A stretch of 12,829 nucleotides of DNA from contig JAEOTW010000323.1 in assembly GCA_016839655.1 (NCBI GenBank), forward strand, positions 1-12,829, in the 5' to 3' direction. The notes beneath the pieces are model-generated. The model worked only from the letters and a program-made list of their open reading frames with translations, did not search any database and was not told the origin of the DNA. The DNA comes from Promethearchaeota archaeon (GTDB lineage Archaea; Asgardarchaeota; Lokiarchaeia; Sigynarchaeales; SOKP01). The translations under genes and the position numbers were made by a program. Positions 1 to 6,938 of the stretch are shown one piece after another (position 1 is the first letter of the stretch; each line of letters starts with the position of its first letter).

Positions 1-2
1 TA

Positions 3-470
3 ATTCCTCGTGTTAAAGCTAATCCAGTTGTAGTTAATCATCATTATCATCCATTACCTATGTTATTGTATTTAATTTTCCTATTTATTGCTACATTCTC
101 TATAGAGCTTTTAGTAATTAAAGTCTTTTTAGGAGCCAATAAACCACTTTTAGATTCTAGATATTTTTACAAATCTGTGTTTGCTGTGAATATTTTTACA
201 TTTTCTTTGACACAAATCGTTGCATTTGTTGTTTATCAATATTTTTTTATTAATATTGAATTTTATTCTGCTTTATTTATCTCTATTTTAATTGAGGTGT
301 TTCCAATTACATTAGAAGGGCTATTGTTTTTAAAAATTTTTAATGCTTTAAATGAAACTGGTTATTTTGAACATCGAATAAGAAATAATACTATACTAAA
401 ATTTACTATTACTGCAAATTTAGTGTCCTTTGCGTTTGGTATTCTTACGTATAGTATAATTCCAGTATAA
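3..470 (+). CDS. Small multi-pass membrane protein, 5'-truncated by window edge
   Basis: I do not recognise this family. The frame is open from the window edge: 19 codons precede the first ATG at 60 and read as a plausible secreted-side segment with a His cluster (NHHYH) and prolines, so the true start is probably upstream and the ATG at 60 may be internal. From 60 onward the protein is very hydrophobic, with about four predicted membrane segments (roughly residues 1-23, 40-65, 68-95 and 114-135 counted from that Met) and short charged loops (e.g. EHRIRNN). The residues just before (PRVKAN) could be the end of a signal peptide, which is inference. It lacks an EAA-type permease loop, so it is not an obvious DppB/DppC partner of the binding-protein genes that follow. 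It lies 19 nt upstream of the first of these, so co-transcription is likely. Function unknown. Confidence 0.7.
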   Translation: MPRVKANPVVVNHHYHPLPMLLYLIFLFIATFSIELLVIKVFLGANKPLLDSRYFYKSVFAVNIFTFSLTQIVAFVVYQYFFINIEFYSALFISILIEVFPITLEGLLFLKIFNALNETGYFEHRIRNNTILKFTITANLVSFAFGILTYSIIPV

Positions 471-489
471 TACAATCTAAGGTTTTATC

Positions 490-2244
490 ATGAAAGTCGT
501 ACTAAATAAAAAACTGTTAGATTCGCTAATAATAACAGGTGTTATTATTAACTTCATAATTTTTGCCACATTTAGTAGTATACTTTTTAGAACAAATATT
601 ATAATAGGACCCTCTGGTAGCGGTCTTAGAATAGCAAGAACATCCAATCCTTATACTATGGATCCAGTGGATGCATGGGATAGTGTTTCAAATGACATGC
701 TCCATCAGGTGGTAGAAACTCTGATTGCTTATGATTTAACAGATCCTGATCTTCCACTTGTTGGGAAGCTTGCTGAATCATGGTATTGGCCTAACAACAT
801 AACTATCGTGTTCAAACTTCGAGAGAATGTATTTTTTCATGATGGTTCCAAATTTACTGCTGATTGTGTTCTCCATACTATAACAAGGATTAACTTTTTT
901 GGTAATTGGTCTGGGACATTAGATCCTGCTACTCATACGATGGCTTTTCCACATTCGCTTTATAAGTTTAGTGATGGAACTCCTATTTTTAATGATTCTT
1001 TAAGCTTTGCTACTGATGATTATAATGTTACCCTTGTGTTGAATCACCCTTATAGTCCTGCTGAAGGATTATTAACGTATACTGCTAGTTCAATTGTCCA
1101 CCCAGATTCTACTCCTGCAGACGAAATGCTGAAACTTGATGAAGATCTCGTTATTGGAACTGGACCTTTTAAATTGGTGAGGTATATATCTGACTCTGAG
1201 GTCTTTTTTTCTCGATGGGAAAGGTATTGGAGAACTGGTCCCTATTGGGATAATATTAAATATACGTATTATCCAGACGCTATTACAGCAAATAATGCTA
1301 TGCTAGCATTAGATATTGACTGGTTAGGGCAGGGAATCGCTTCCCTCAAGCTAGATTTCGAAGCAGATCCAGATATTACAGTAACTGGAAATGGAACCTC
1401 GGATTATATTGCAAGTTCACTTTATTGGTATATTGGGTTTAATTCTGAAATTATAAATCAAACGTGGAGAAAAGCGATGTGCCATGCTTTTAATTACACT
1501 AATCTCATTGAAGATATTAAACAAGATACAGCTATTAAAGCTAACTCATTAGTTCCGCCAGAGTTCCCTGCACATAATAAATCAGTTACTGGAGGAACAC
1601 ATAATATCCCTTACGCTAGGCAAATAATGCAAAGTATGGGTTATGGCTATAAAAATAGCTCGCCTTGGGACGTAGGTTCTCAGGTTGGGGATATTTTCAC
1701 ACCTGGTACTAATGAATCTCTATGGCAATCAGCCGAGTTTACCCCAGATATTGGAAACTTTACACTTAATGGTTTTAATTTCCATTATAGTGGAGCTAGC
1801 AACTTTATATTAGATCTTATTGATCAGTTTAGTGATAATATGCATATGATTGGGATTAAAGCTGCTCACCCAGAACTACGTTTTCAATGGGATGATCCCA
1901 GCCCTCCAAAGGAACTTCATATTTATTATAGAGGGTGGGGTCCTGAATATTTTGAAACCTTTACTATGATTAATCCTCTTGTTAATCCGGCATCTTCAAC
2001 AAACTTTGGAAAAATTAATAATTCTGAAATTAATTCTCTCCTTACTATTACTTTAGCTGAAGCTAATACTATTCAAAGATATGACCATTATAAGAAGCTT
2101 CAGTACTTAATTCATGATAAATATTATTACCATATGCCTCTATTTTATGATAAACTCTATTTTGTGCATGCTGAAAACCTAAAGGGATTTCCATATAATC
2201 CCATGAGTAATTTATATTGGTATCCCACCTATCGAGAAACGTAA
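490..2244 (+). CDS. ABC transporter solute-binding protein, SBP_bac_5 (oligopeptide-type) family, copy 1
   Basis: Likely captures a peptide or similar small solute outside the cell for an ABC importer. The 584-residue length is typical of the family. Residues 12-33 form one hydrophobic N-terminal helix with no lipobox Cys, so it probably works as an uncleaved membrane anchor. From residue 48 the family pattern is clear: ARTSNPYTMDPVDAW, then LVGKLAESWYW, then FKLRENVFFHDGSKFTADCV, and later GTGPFKLVRY (223-232) and WYIGFN (313-318). Many NxS/T sequons suggest surface N-glycosylation. The start ATG is preceded by a weak AAGG at 479-482. A paralogue begins 34 nt downstream. No permease or ATPase gene is in the window, so partner and substrate are unknown; dipeptide, oligopeptide or sugar-oligomer binding all occur in this family. 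Confidence 0.92.
   Translation: MKVVLNKKLLDSLIITGVIINFIIFATFSSILFRTNIIIGPSGSGLRIARTSNPYTMDPVDAWDSVSNDMLHQVVETLIAYDLTDPDLPLVGKLAESWYWPNNITIVFKLRENVFFHDGSKFTADCVLHTITRINFFGNWSGTLDPATHTMAFPHSLYKFSDGTPIFNDSLSFATDDYNVTLVLNHPYSPAEGLLTYTASSIVHPDSTPADEMLKLDEDLVIGTGPFKLVRYISDSEVFFSRWERYWRTGPYWDNIKYTYYPDAITANNAMLALDIDWLGQGIASLKLDFEADPDITVTGNGTSDYIASSLYWYIGFNSEIINQTWRKAMCHAFNYTNLIEDIKQDTAIKANSLVPPEFPAHNKSVTGGTHNIPYARQIMQSMGYGYKNSSPWDVGSQVGDIFTPGTNESLWQSAEFTPDIGNFTLNGFNFHYSGASNFILDLIDQFSDNMHMIGIKAAHPELRFQWDDPSPPKELHIYYRGWGPEYFETFTMINPLVNPASSTNFGKINNSEINSLLTITLAEANTIQRYDHYKKLQYLIHDKYYYHMPLFYDKLYFVHAENLKGFPYNPMSNLYWYPTYRET
655..695 (+). repeat. 41-bp exact repeat, N-terminal part of binding-protein copy 1
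   Basis: Forty-one bases are identical to 2453-2493 in copy 2, flanked by mismatches on both sides. They encode the conserved segment around MDPVDAWDSVSN. Preservation of synonymous sites shows recent duplication or gene conversion rather than protein-level constraint alone. Confidence 0.85.
2156..2201 (+). repeat. 46-bp exact repeat, C-terminal part of binding-protein copy 1
   Basis: Forty-six bases are identical to 3954-3999. They encode the conserved YFVHAENLKGFPYNP segment near the C-terminus. The neighbouring sequence differs at many third codon positions, so this run stands out from its surroundings. Confidence 0.88.
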
Positions 2245-2278
2245 TTGAAAGGATAATATAAAAAAGTGAGAGGTTTAA

Positions 2279-4039
2279 ATGCGAGAAATAACAAATCAAA
2301 AAAAAATAAACTTTGCAATTGTAATTACTGTTCTGGCTAATATAATCATAGTGGGAGCCTTTGGTTCTATACTGCTAAGATCTATTACAGTAGAGGTATA
2401 TATTGATCGGTGGGGTGGACATCTTAAAGTAGCAAGAACATCCAATCCTAAAACTATGGATCCAGTGGATGCATGGGATAGTGTTTCAAATGATATGCTT
2501 GATCAGGTGGTTGAAACCCTCATTGCGTACGATTTAAGTGACCCAGACCTACGACTTGTAGGACGCCTTGCGGAATCATGGTACTGGCCCGATAATACAA
2601 CTATCGAATTTAAACTACGCGAAAATGTGTTTTTTCATGATGGTTCAAAATTTAACGCTGATTGCGTTCTCCATACAATAACGAGAATTAACTTTTTTGG
2701 TAATTGGTCTGGAACCTTAGACCCTGCTACTCATACTATGGCTTTTCCACACTCCCTTTATAAATTTTCAGATGGAACACCAATTTTTAATGATACTCTA
2801 AGTTTCGCTACAGATGATTATAATGTTACTCTTGTGTTAAATCGCCCTTATGGGCCTGTTGAAGGATTATTAACATATACCGCTAGTTCAATTGTCCATC
2901 CCGAATCAACACCTGCAAATCAAATGTTAGAAATTGGAAGAGATCTTATTATCGGAACTGGACCATTTAAATTGGTAAGGTATATTCCTAACTCAGAGAT
3001 AAGATTTGATCGATGGGAGAGATATTGGAGGACTGGGGTCTATTGGGGGGAGGATATTATTTATGTTTATTATCGGGAAGATGTCACCGCGAACAATGCG
3101 ATGTTAGCAGGAGATATAGATTGGTTAGGACAGGGAATCGCAGCTCTCAAACCAGATTTCGAAGCTGATCCGGATATTACGATAACTGGAGATGGTATTA
3201 ATGATTATATAAATGGACCAGTATATTGGTATATTGGATTCAACACTGAAAATATAAATCAGACTTGGAGGAAAGCTATTTGTCATGCGTTTAATTATTC
3301 ATATCTTATCCATGAAATTAAGGAAGACACTATTGTAAACGCTAATTCTTTAGTTCCACCTGGCTTTCCTGCTCATAATTCATCTGTTATAGGCGGCACA
3401 TATAATATACCATATGCACGACAAATTATGCAGAGTATGGGATATGGCTATACAGATGGGGTTCCATGGGATATAGGGACTCAAGTTGGTGTTGATTTTT
3501 ATCCCGGTACAAATGAAAGTCTTTGGAAATGGGCATCTTTTATACCAGCGGACGGAAACTTTTCATCAAATACTTGGGATTTTGGATATAAACAATATGG
3601 TCACTTTATTCAACTTCTTATTCAACGATTCACAGAAGATATGGATTTAATTGGGATTAGTATTACTCCAGAATGTTTAGTTTGGGATCCATTTAACCAT
3701 AAGTTCAATACACGACACATCTGGTTTACAGGTTGGGGACCAGACTATTTTGAGACTTTTGTTATGATCGAACCATTGATAAATCCCGAATCAACAAGTA
3801 ATTTTGGTAAAATTAACAACACTGAACTTAACGTACTCCTTGCTCAAGCTACAATTGAAATTTACACTCCACAAAGGTATCAATACTATAAAAAGCTTCA
3901 ATACTTAATTCATGATAAATACTATTACCATATGCCCTTATTTTATGATAAAATCTATTTTGTGCATGCTGAAAACCTAAAGGGATTTCCATATAATCCT
4001 ATGAGAATGTTATATTTATATCCAACATATCGTGGTTAA
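2279..4039 (+). CDS. ABC transporter solute-binding protein, SBP_bac_5 family, copy 2
   Basis: Tandem paralogue (586 aa) of the preceding gene with the same plan: N-terminal membrane helix (about residues 14-35), then a complete SBP_bac_5 domain to the C-terminus. By eye the first two thirds and the last 60 residues are very similar to copy 1, while about residues 410-480 differ strongly, including the stretch after NESLW and before GWGP-YFETF. That part lies in the second lobe, so the two copies may bind different ligands (inference). The start is supported by GAGG at 2270-2273, five nt before ATG, and the 34-nt gap to copy 1 suggests one transcript. A T8 tract lies 53 nt past the stop. No transporter subunits are adjacent in the window. 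Confidence 0.92.
   Translation: MREITNQKKINFAIVITVLANIIIVGAFGSILLRSITVEVYIDRWGGHLKVARTSNPKTMDPVDAWDSVSNDMLDQVVETLIAYDLSDPDLRLVGRLAESWYWPDNTTIEFKLRENVFFHDGSKFNADCVLHTITRINFFGNWSGTLDPATHTMAFPHSLYKFSDGTPIFNDTLSFATDDYNVTLVLNRPYGPVEGLLTYTASSIVHPESTPANQMLEIGRDLIIGTGPFKLVRYIPNSEIRFDRWERYWRTGVYWGEDIIYVYYREDVTANNAMLAGDIDWLGQGIAALKPDFEADPDITITGDGINDYINGPVYWYIGFNTENINQTWRKAICHAFNYSYLIHEIKEDTIVNANSLVPPGFPAHNSSVIGGTYNIPYARQIMQSMGYGYTDGVPWDIGTQVGVDFYPGTNESLWKWASFIPADGNFSSNTWDFGYKQYGHFIQLLIQRFTEDMDLIGISITPECLVWDPFNHKFNTRHIWFTGWGPDYFETFVMIEPLINPESTSNFGKINNTELNVLLAQATIEIYTPQRYQYYKKLQYLIHDKYYYHMPLFYDKIYFVHAENLKGFPYNPMRMLYLYPTYRG
2453..2493 (+). repeat. 41-bp exact repeat, N-terminal part of binding-protein copy 2
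   Basis: Partner of the 41-bp run at 655-695; a direct repeat about 1.8 kb apart, inside the paralogous coding regions. Confidence 0.85.
3954..3999 (+). repeat. 46-bp exact repeat, C-terminal part of binding-protein copy 2
   Basis: Partner of the run at 2156-2201; same encoded peptide in the second paralogue. Confidence 0.88.
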
Positions 4040-4091
4040 TATTAATTTTCAGACTATTGATATTTTTCCAACAAAACTTTATATTAAGCTA

Positions 4092-4099
4092 TTTTTTTT
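4092..4099 (+). terminator. Oligo-T terminator after the binding-protein genes
   Basis: Eight consecutive T residues 53 nt after the stop of the second binding-protein gene, with no strong hairpin before them. Archaeal RNA polymerase terminates at such tracts, and a new promoter follows at about 4210. Confidence 0.55.
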
Positions 4100-4199
4100 A
4101 ATTTTATGTTAATTGAGAGACTATTGAGTTAATTTAGATTAAAAAATTATAAGTAAAAATAGAGAATATTTGATAGAAAATAAGAAGTCAGTTTTTACA

Positions 4200-4219
4200 A
4201 TAATGATCATTATATATGT
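4200..4219 (+). promoter_or_regulatory. TATA promoter overlapped by a 14-bp perfect palindrome
   Basis: Positions 4200-4213 read ATAATGATCATTAT, identical to the reverse complement. They run directly into the TATA-like TTATATAT at 4210-4217. Transcription would start near 4240, giving a leader of about 25 nt to the GGAGG at 4261 and the zinc-ribbon gene. A dimeric repressor bound here would block TBP. The operator role is inference; the AT-rich context makes some palindromes expected by chance. Confidence 0.5.
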
Positions 4220-4266
4220 TAATAATGAATTAATCTGACTCAATTTTTATTAGATATACAGGAGGA

Positions 4267-4416
4267 GTGATAAAACTGGTTAAAATAATAGTTAATTGTA
4301 AATCTTGTGGGAAAGAGATACGATTGGATTTTAATGACTCAAGGGCTCTATGCAGGAAGTGTCGAAAGAACTACACTATAAATGATAAAAAGACTTCAAA
4401 AAATTTTGATTTTTAA
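4267..4416 (+). CDS. Small zinc-ribbon protein (about 49 aa)
   Basis: A short frame with two CxxC knuckles: CKSC (residues 11-14) and CRKC (29-32), spaced by 14 residues and surrounded by Lys/Arg. This is the classical four-Cys zinc-ribbon pattern, so it should fold around one zinc ion; small archaeal ribbons of this kind often bind nucleic acid or proteins, but no role can be assigned. There is no ATG. The frame is open back to a stop at 4231, with a GTG at 4267 and a CTG at 4276. A strong AGGAGG at 4260-4265 sits only one nt before the GTG but ten nt before the CTG, so the CTG (46 aa) may be the real start. It has its own promoter and converges on the VOC gene. Confidence 0.7.
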   Translation: MIKLVKIIVNCKSCGKEIRLDFNDSRALCRKCRKNYTINDKKTSKNFDF

Positions 4417-4430
4417 TTGAAATCAATTTT
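4400..4430. terminator. Stem-loop between convergent genes
   Basis: TGATTT (4407-4412) pairs with AAATCA (4420-4425) around a 7-nt loop, and AAAAT/ATTTT extends the stem across a two-base bulge. It spans the zinc-ribbon stop and lies between converging genes, so it could act on both strands. The stem is AT-rich and weak. Confidence 0.4.
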
Positions 4431-4444
4431 GAAGCTTCTTAAAG

Positions 4445-4454
4445 AAAAAAAAAA
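4445..4454 (-). terminator. T10 terminator of the VOC gene
   Basis: Ten A on the given strand are T10 in the minus-strand transcript, starting 6 nt after the TAA at 4460-4462. This is a typical archaeal oligo-T termination signal. Confidence 0.6.
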
Positions 4455-4459
4455 TGAAA

Positions 4460-4828
4460 TTATTTTGCGTTTTCATCCATTTGTATTATTCCTAGTACAT
4501 TCCCTTCAGTATCTTCAAACTCAGCATAATATCCTACAGTAGGAATTGAACTTTTTGGAGTTCTTATCTTTCCACCACTTTTCTCAATTTTTTTGACCAT
4601 ATCATCTACAGAGACAACTTCAACATAATTCAGAATTTTGTCCTCTTTATTTTCCCGTTTCTGTAGGCCTCCATTGATTCCCTCTTCTTCATCATCACCA
4701 GCAGTAATATTCCAGTAATCAAGAGGACCTTCCCATTTTTCAATTTTCCAATCAAAAACACTTTCATAAAACTTCTTTGCTCTTAATGGATCATCAGCAT
4801 TTATTTCAAAATGAGTAATTTTAGGCAT
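4460..4828 (-). CDS. VOC (glyoxalase/bleomycin-resistance superfamily) protein
   Basis: A 122-residue single-module vicinal-oxygen-chelate protein. The opening ITHFEINADDPLRAKKFYESVF and the closing EFEDTEGNVLGIIQ match the common pattern of short VOC proteins, with paired beta-alpha-beta-beta-beta units at about residues 3-55 and 65-116. H6 and E8 are at the usual first metal-ligand region, but after H6 there is no other histidine, so a complete glyoxalase I metal site is not evident; a non-canonical metal site or a ligand-binding role is possible. Substrate unknown. It converges on the zinc-ribbon gene, and a T10 tract follows its stop. The ATG start lacks a strong ribosome binding site; a TATA-like element about 50 nt upstream supports its own transcription. 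Confidence 0.88.
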   Translation of the reverse strand: MPKITHFEINADDPLRAKKFYESVFDWKIEKWEGPLDYWNITAGDDEEEGINGGLQKRENKEDKILNYVEVVSVDDMVKKIEKSGGKIRTPKSSIPTVGYYAEFEDTEGNVLGIIQMDENAK

Positions 4829-4870
4829 AATTTAACCACATTTAGCATTTCTTAGTCTAAATCATTCGCA

Positions 4871-4886
4871 AAAAATATAAATTTTT
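4871..4886 (-). promoter_or_regulatory. TATA-like promoter for the VOC gene
   Basis: Read on the minus strand the element is AAATTTATATTTTT, centred about 50 nt before the ATG at 4828, which would put the RNA start near 4852 with a leader of about 24 nt. A second TATA-like stretch (minus-strand TTAAATATATTT) lies near 4910-4921. AT richness limits confidence. Confidence 0.4.
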
Positions 4887-4994
4887 AGCTTAAGATTTGT
4901 AGGAATCAAAATATATTTAATACAAAAGAGTCTCAATTTTTATGGAAAAAAGATAGTAATCTCAAATAGGAACATCTGAATTTTATTTAAAATC

Positions 4995-6938
4995 TTAAAG
5001 GTTTAGTTTAGATCTCCAAAATCTTATCTTACTTCTTAACTCATCTTTTTCGGTGTTAGTTAGTAAGTTCCTATTGCCTTTAAGCGGATTAATTCCCATT
5101 CTTATTTGTCTTAGAATAGCACTAAATCCTTTTTGTTCTAGAAGATCATCCTGTAATTTTTCTAAAAGGAGAGCGATCTGTTCTCCTGTTAATGTGTCGA
5201 TTTTACCTACAATATTATCAAATTGGTGTGAAAGGTTTGCATCAACTGACAAATCCATTCCAGGTTGAATAACTGGAGTTGGCTTTATTGGTTCAGGCGC
5301 TGGTGGAGTTCGTATTGGTTCAGGCTTAGGAGGTAATGGTTGGGAAACTTTTGGTGTGGGTGGGGTGATTGGTGGTTGATATTTTGGTTGTGGCACAGCT
5401 GGTCCAGGTGTTCGTTTTAAAGCTTGGGTAATTTCTACTTGGTCAAATTTTTTACTTTGAATCCAAACATCTTCTAAGACAGCAGCAAACAATTTTACAT
5501 GTTCTTCTAAGACTGAACCCATTCCTGCTATTTGCAATTCACCTGTTTCTGATCTTGATAATACACATACTACGACTTCTTCGAAATCCTTATTTATAGA
5601 CCATAGATTTTCTCTCGGATAATGTCTTATTGTTAAATTTGTATTACCTTCTACTTCTTTCAATCTCATTTGATCTTCTGGGTTATTTAGATCAAAATTT
5701 GCCGAAATTCTAATATTTATATGTTTCTTCAATCTAGTTAATGCCACTAAATCAATATCGCCCAATTTAGGTGCTACGATATGAACTCGCATTTTCACGC
5801 GGGATAATGATTCGTTTATTTGTGCTTTGATACCTTCTATACTTCTTACGAACCAAACATCTTTGAAACTTAATAGAGATGCTTCTTTTGAACGCTCCCA
5901 GAATTCTTGCATTGTCAGCTCTGCACTTTCTAATTGATTTATAATGTTATTAACAATGTCATCTTGTATTGTTTCAAAAATTTCAGTGCGAAATAGCTCT
6001 TTAAGTTCTGCTATCCCAGAAAGAATGTCATCATAGACTCCAGAAACTCTTTTTTCTAAATCTTCTAATGTAGTAACCATTCCACCTTGGATATCAGTAA
6101 ATATCGTCCCTAAGTCAGTACTTATTTCACCTGCAGTATCAGTAATGCTACCTAATTGCGATATAACTTGGTCTAACATGTTTTGGGTCGTTTGTACGAA
6201 TTTATTTTTAAAGGTTTTGGTTATCTCCGCAAATTGTTCTGAGATTACCTTAGAAACGATTTTTTCTGCCATACTACTTAATGCTCCAATTCTAAATTGT
6301 TTTTCGAATCTAGTTGCAATCTCAGATTTTACTGAATCCAATCGGGACTCCATTGCTTCAAAATCTCTAGTTATATCCGCAGGAACAATTTCTTTTAAAT
6401 TAAGTATGAATCTTCTTACATCTTGAAACCTACTTACTTGTTCCATTTCTTTCTCAAAGCGACTGAATTGTTCTTTTATTTGAGCTGGTAATTTTGTTTT
6501 CATTATTTGTAGATAAGTCTTGTAATCATCTAGTTTCTTAAGTTTTGCTGATTGTTCTCCTAATGAATCAAATTTTTCTTGTATATTTTGAGGTGCAATG
6601 TTTTGAAAAACTTTTATTTTCTCTTTAAACTGATGAATTTGACCTACAAGTGCAGCGTAGGGAGGTAAAGCTTCATAGATTGGCATTTTACCAGGAATCT
6701 GCTTAAGAAGACCCTTTTCGAATAAATTATTGGCTATCTCAGTAGCCCTTTCTTCAGTTATATTATTAAGTAGAGCTATTTCCCCTACCATTACAGGACC
6801 TCTTCCTGTAATTTTATAATATGTGTCAACCTCATCGTGAGCTAAACCAATGAGTTCTAAAACATGCTTTGTTGATGAGTCCTCTTCTCCTGACACGGTA
6901 ATTATCAACTCTTTATTATTTTTTATAGGCGGCTTCAA
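4995..6938 (-). CDS. TrmB-like winged-helix protein with long helical region, PLD-like domain and Pro-rich linker
   Basis: Last gene of the four-gene operon, 647 aa as given. Visible parts: a TrmB-type winged helix (about 24-92, ending in a KMPIYEALPP wing segment); a long amphipathic, probably coiled-coil helical region (about 100-350); an alpha/beta region (about 355-500) resembling the phospholipase-D-like domain that follows TrmB helices, starting at FKDVWFVRSIEGI, with no HxK motif and so probably non-catalytic; a Pro-rich linker (about 510-560); and a helical C-terminal domain (about 565-647). TrmB-family proteins are usually sugar-responsive regulators of about 250-350 aa, so the extra helices and C-terminal part are unusual; a structural or adaptor role is possible. 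No membrane segment. The start is uncertain: TTG at 6938 (overlapping the upstream gene by 23 nt), TTG at 6908 and GTG at 6896 are in frame, with no ATG upstream of the winged helix. A T6 tract (4946-4951) lies downstream on this strand. Confidence 0.8.
   Translation of the reverse strand: MKPPIKNNKELIITVSGEEDSSTKHVLELIGLAHDEVDTYYKITGRGPVMVGEIALLNNITEERATEIANNLFEKGLLKQIPGKMPIYEALPPYAALVGQIHQFKEKIKVFQNIAPQNIQEKFDSLGEQSAKLKKLDDYKTYLQIMKTKLPAQIKEQFSRFEKEMEQVSRFQDVRRFILNLKEIVPADITRDFEAMESRLDSVKSEIATRFEKQFRIGALSSMAEKIVSKVISEQFAEITKTFKNKFVQTTQNMLDQVISQLGSITDTAGEISTDLGTIFTDIQGGMVTTLEDLEKRVSGVYDDILSGIAELKELFRTEIFETIQDDIVNNIINQLESAELTMQEFWERSKEASLLSFKDVWFVRSIEGIKAQINESLSRVKMRVHIVAPKLGDIDLVALTRLKKHINIRISANFDLNNPEDQMRLKEVEGNTNLTIRHYPRENLWSINKDFEEVVVCVLSRSETGELQIAGMGSVLEEHVKLFAAVLEDVWIQSKKFDQVEITQALKRTPGPAVPQPKYQPPITPPTPKVSQPLPPKPEPIRTPPAPEPIKPTPVIQPGMDLSVDANLSHQFDNIVGKIDTLTGEQIALLLEKLQDDLLEQKGFSAILRQIRMGINPLKGNRNLLTNTEKDELRSKIRFWRSKLNL

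Noticed and set aside
2069..2299. Minus-strand open frame of 76 codons opposite the end of binding-protein copy 1
   Set aside because: Lies antisense to a well-supported gene in a conserved coding segment; no recognisable domain or ribosome binding site.
490..4039. Complete ABC importer operon
   Set aside because: Only solute-binding subunits are present; neither a permease with an EAA loop nor an ATPase with Walker motifs occurs in the window.
4051..4127. AGACTATTGA present twice (4051-4060 and 4118-4127)
   Set aside because: A single 10-bp repeat in AT-rich intergenic DNA, with no further copies or symmetry; likely chance.
5053..6426. Plus-strand open frames (5053-5268 and 6145-6426) opposite the TrmB-like gene
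   Set aside because: Antisense shadows of a long helical coding region; composition not protein-like in its own right.
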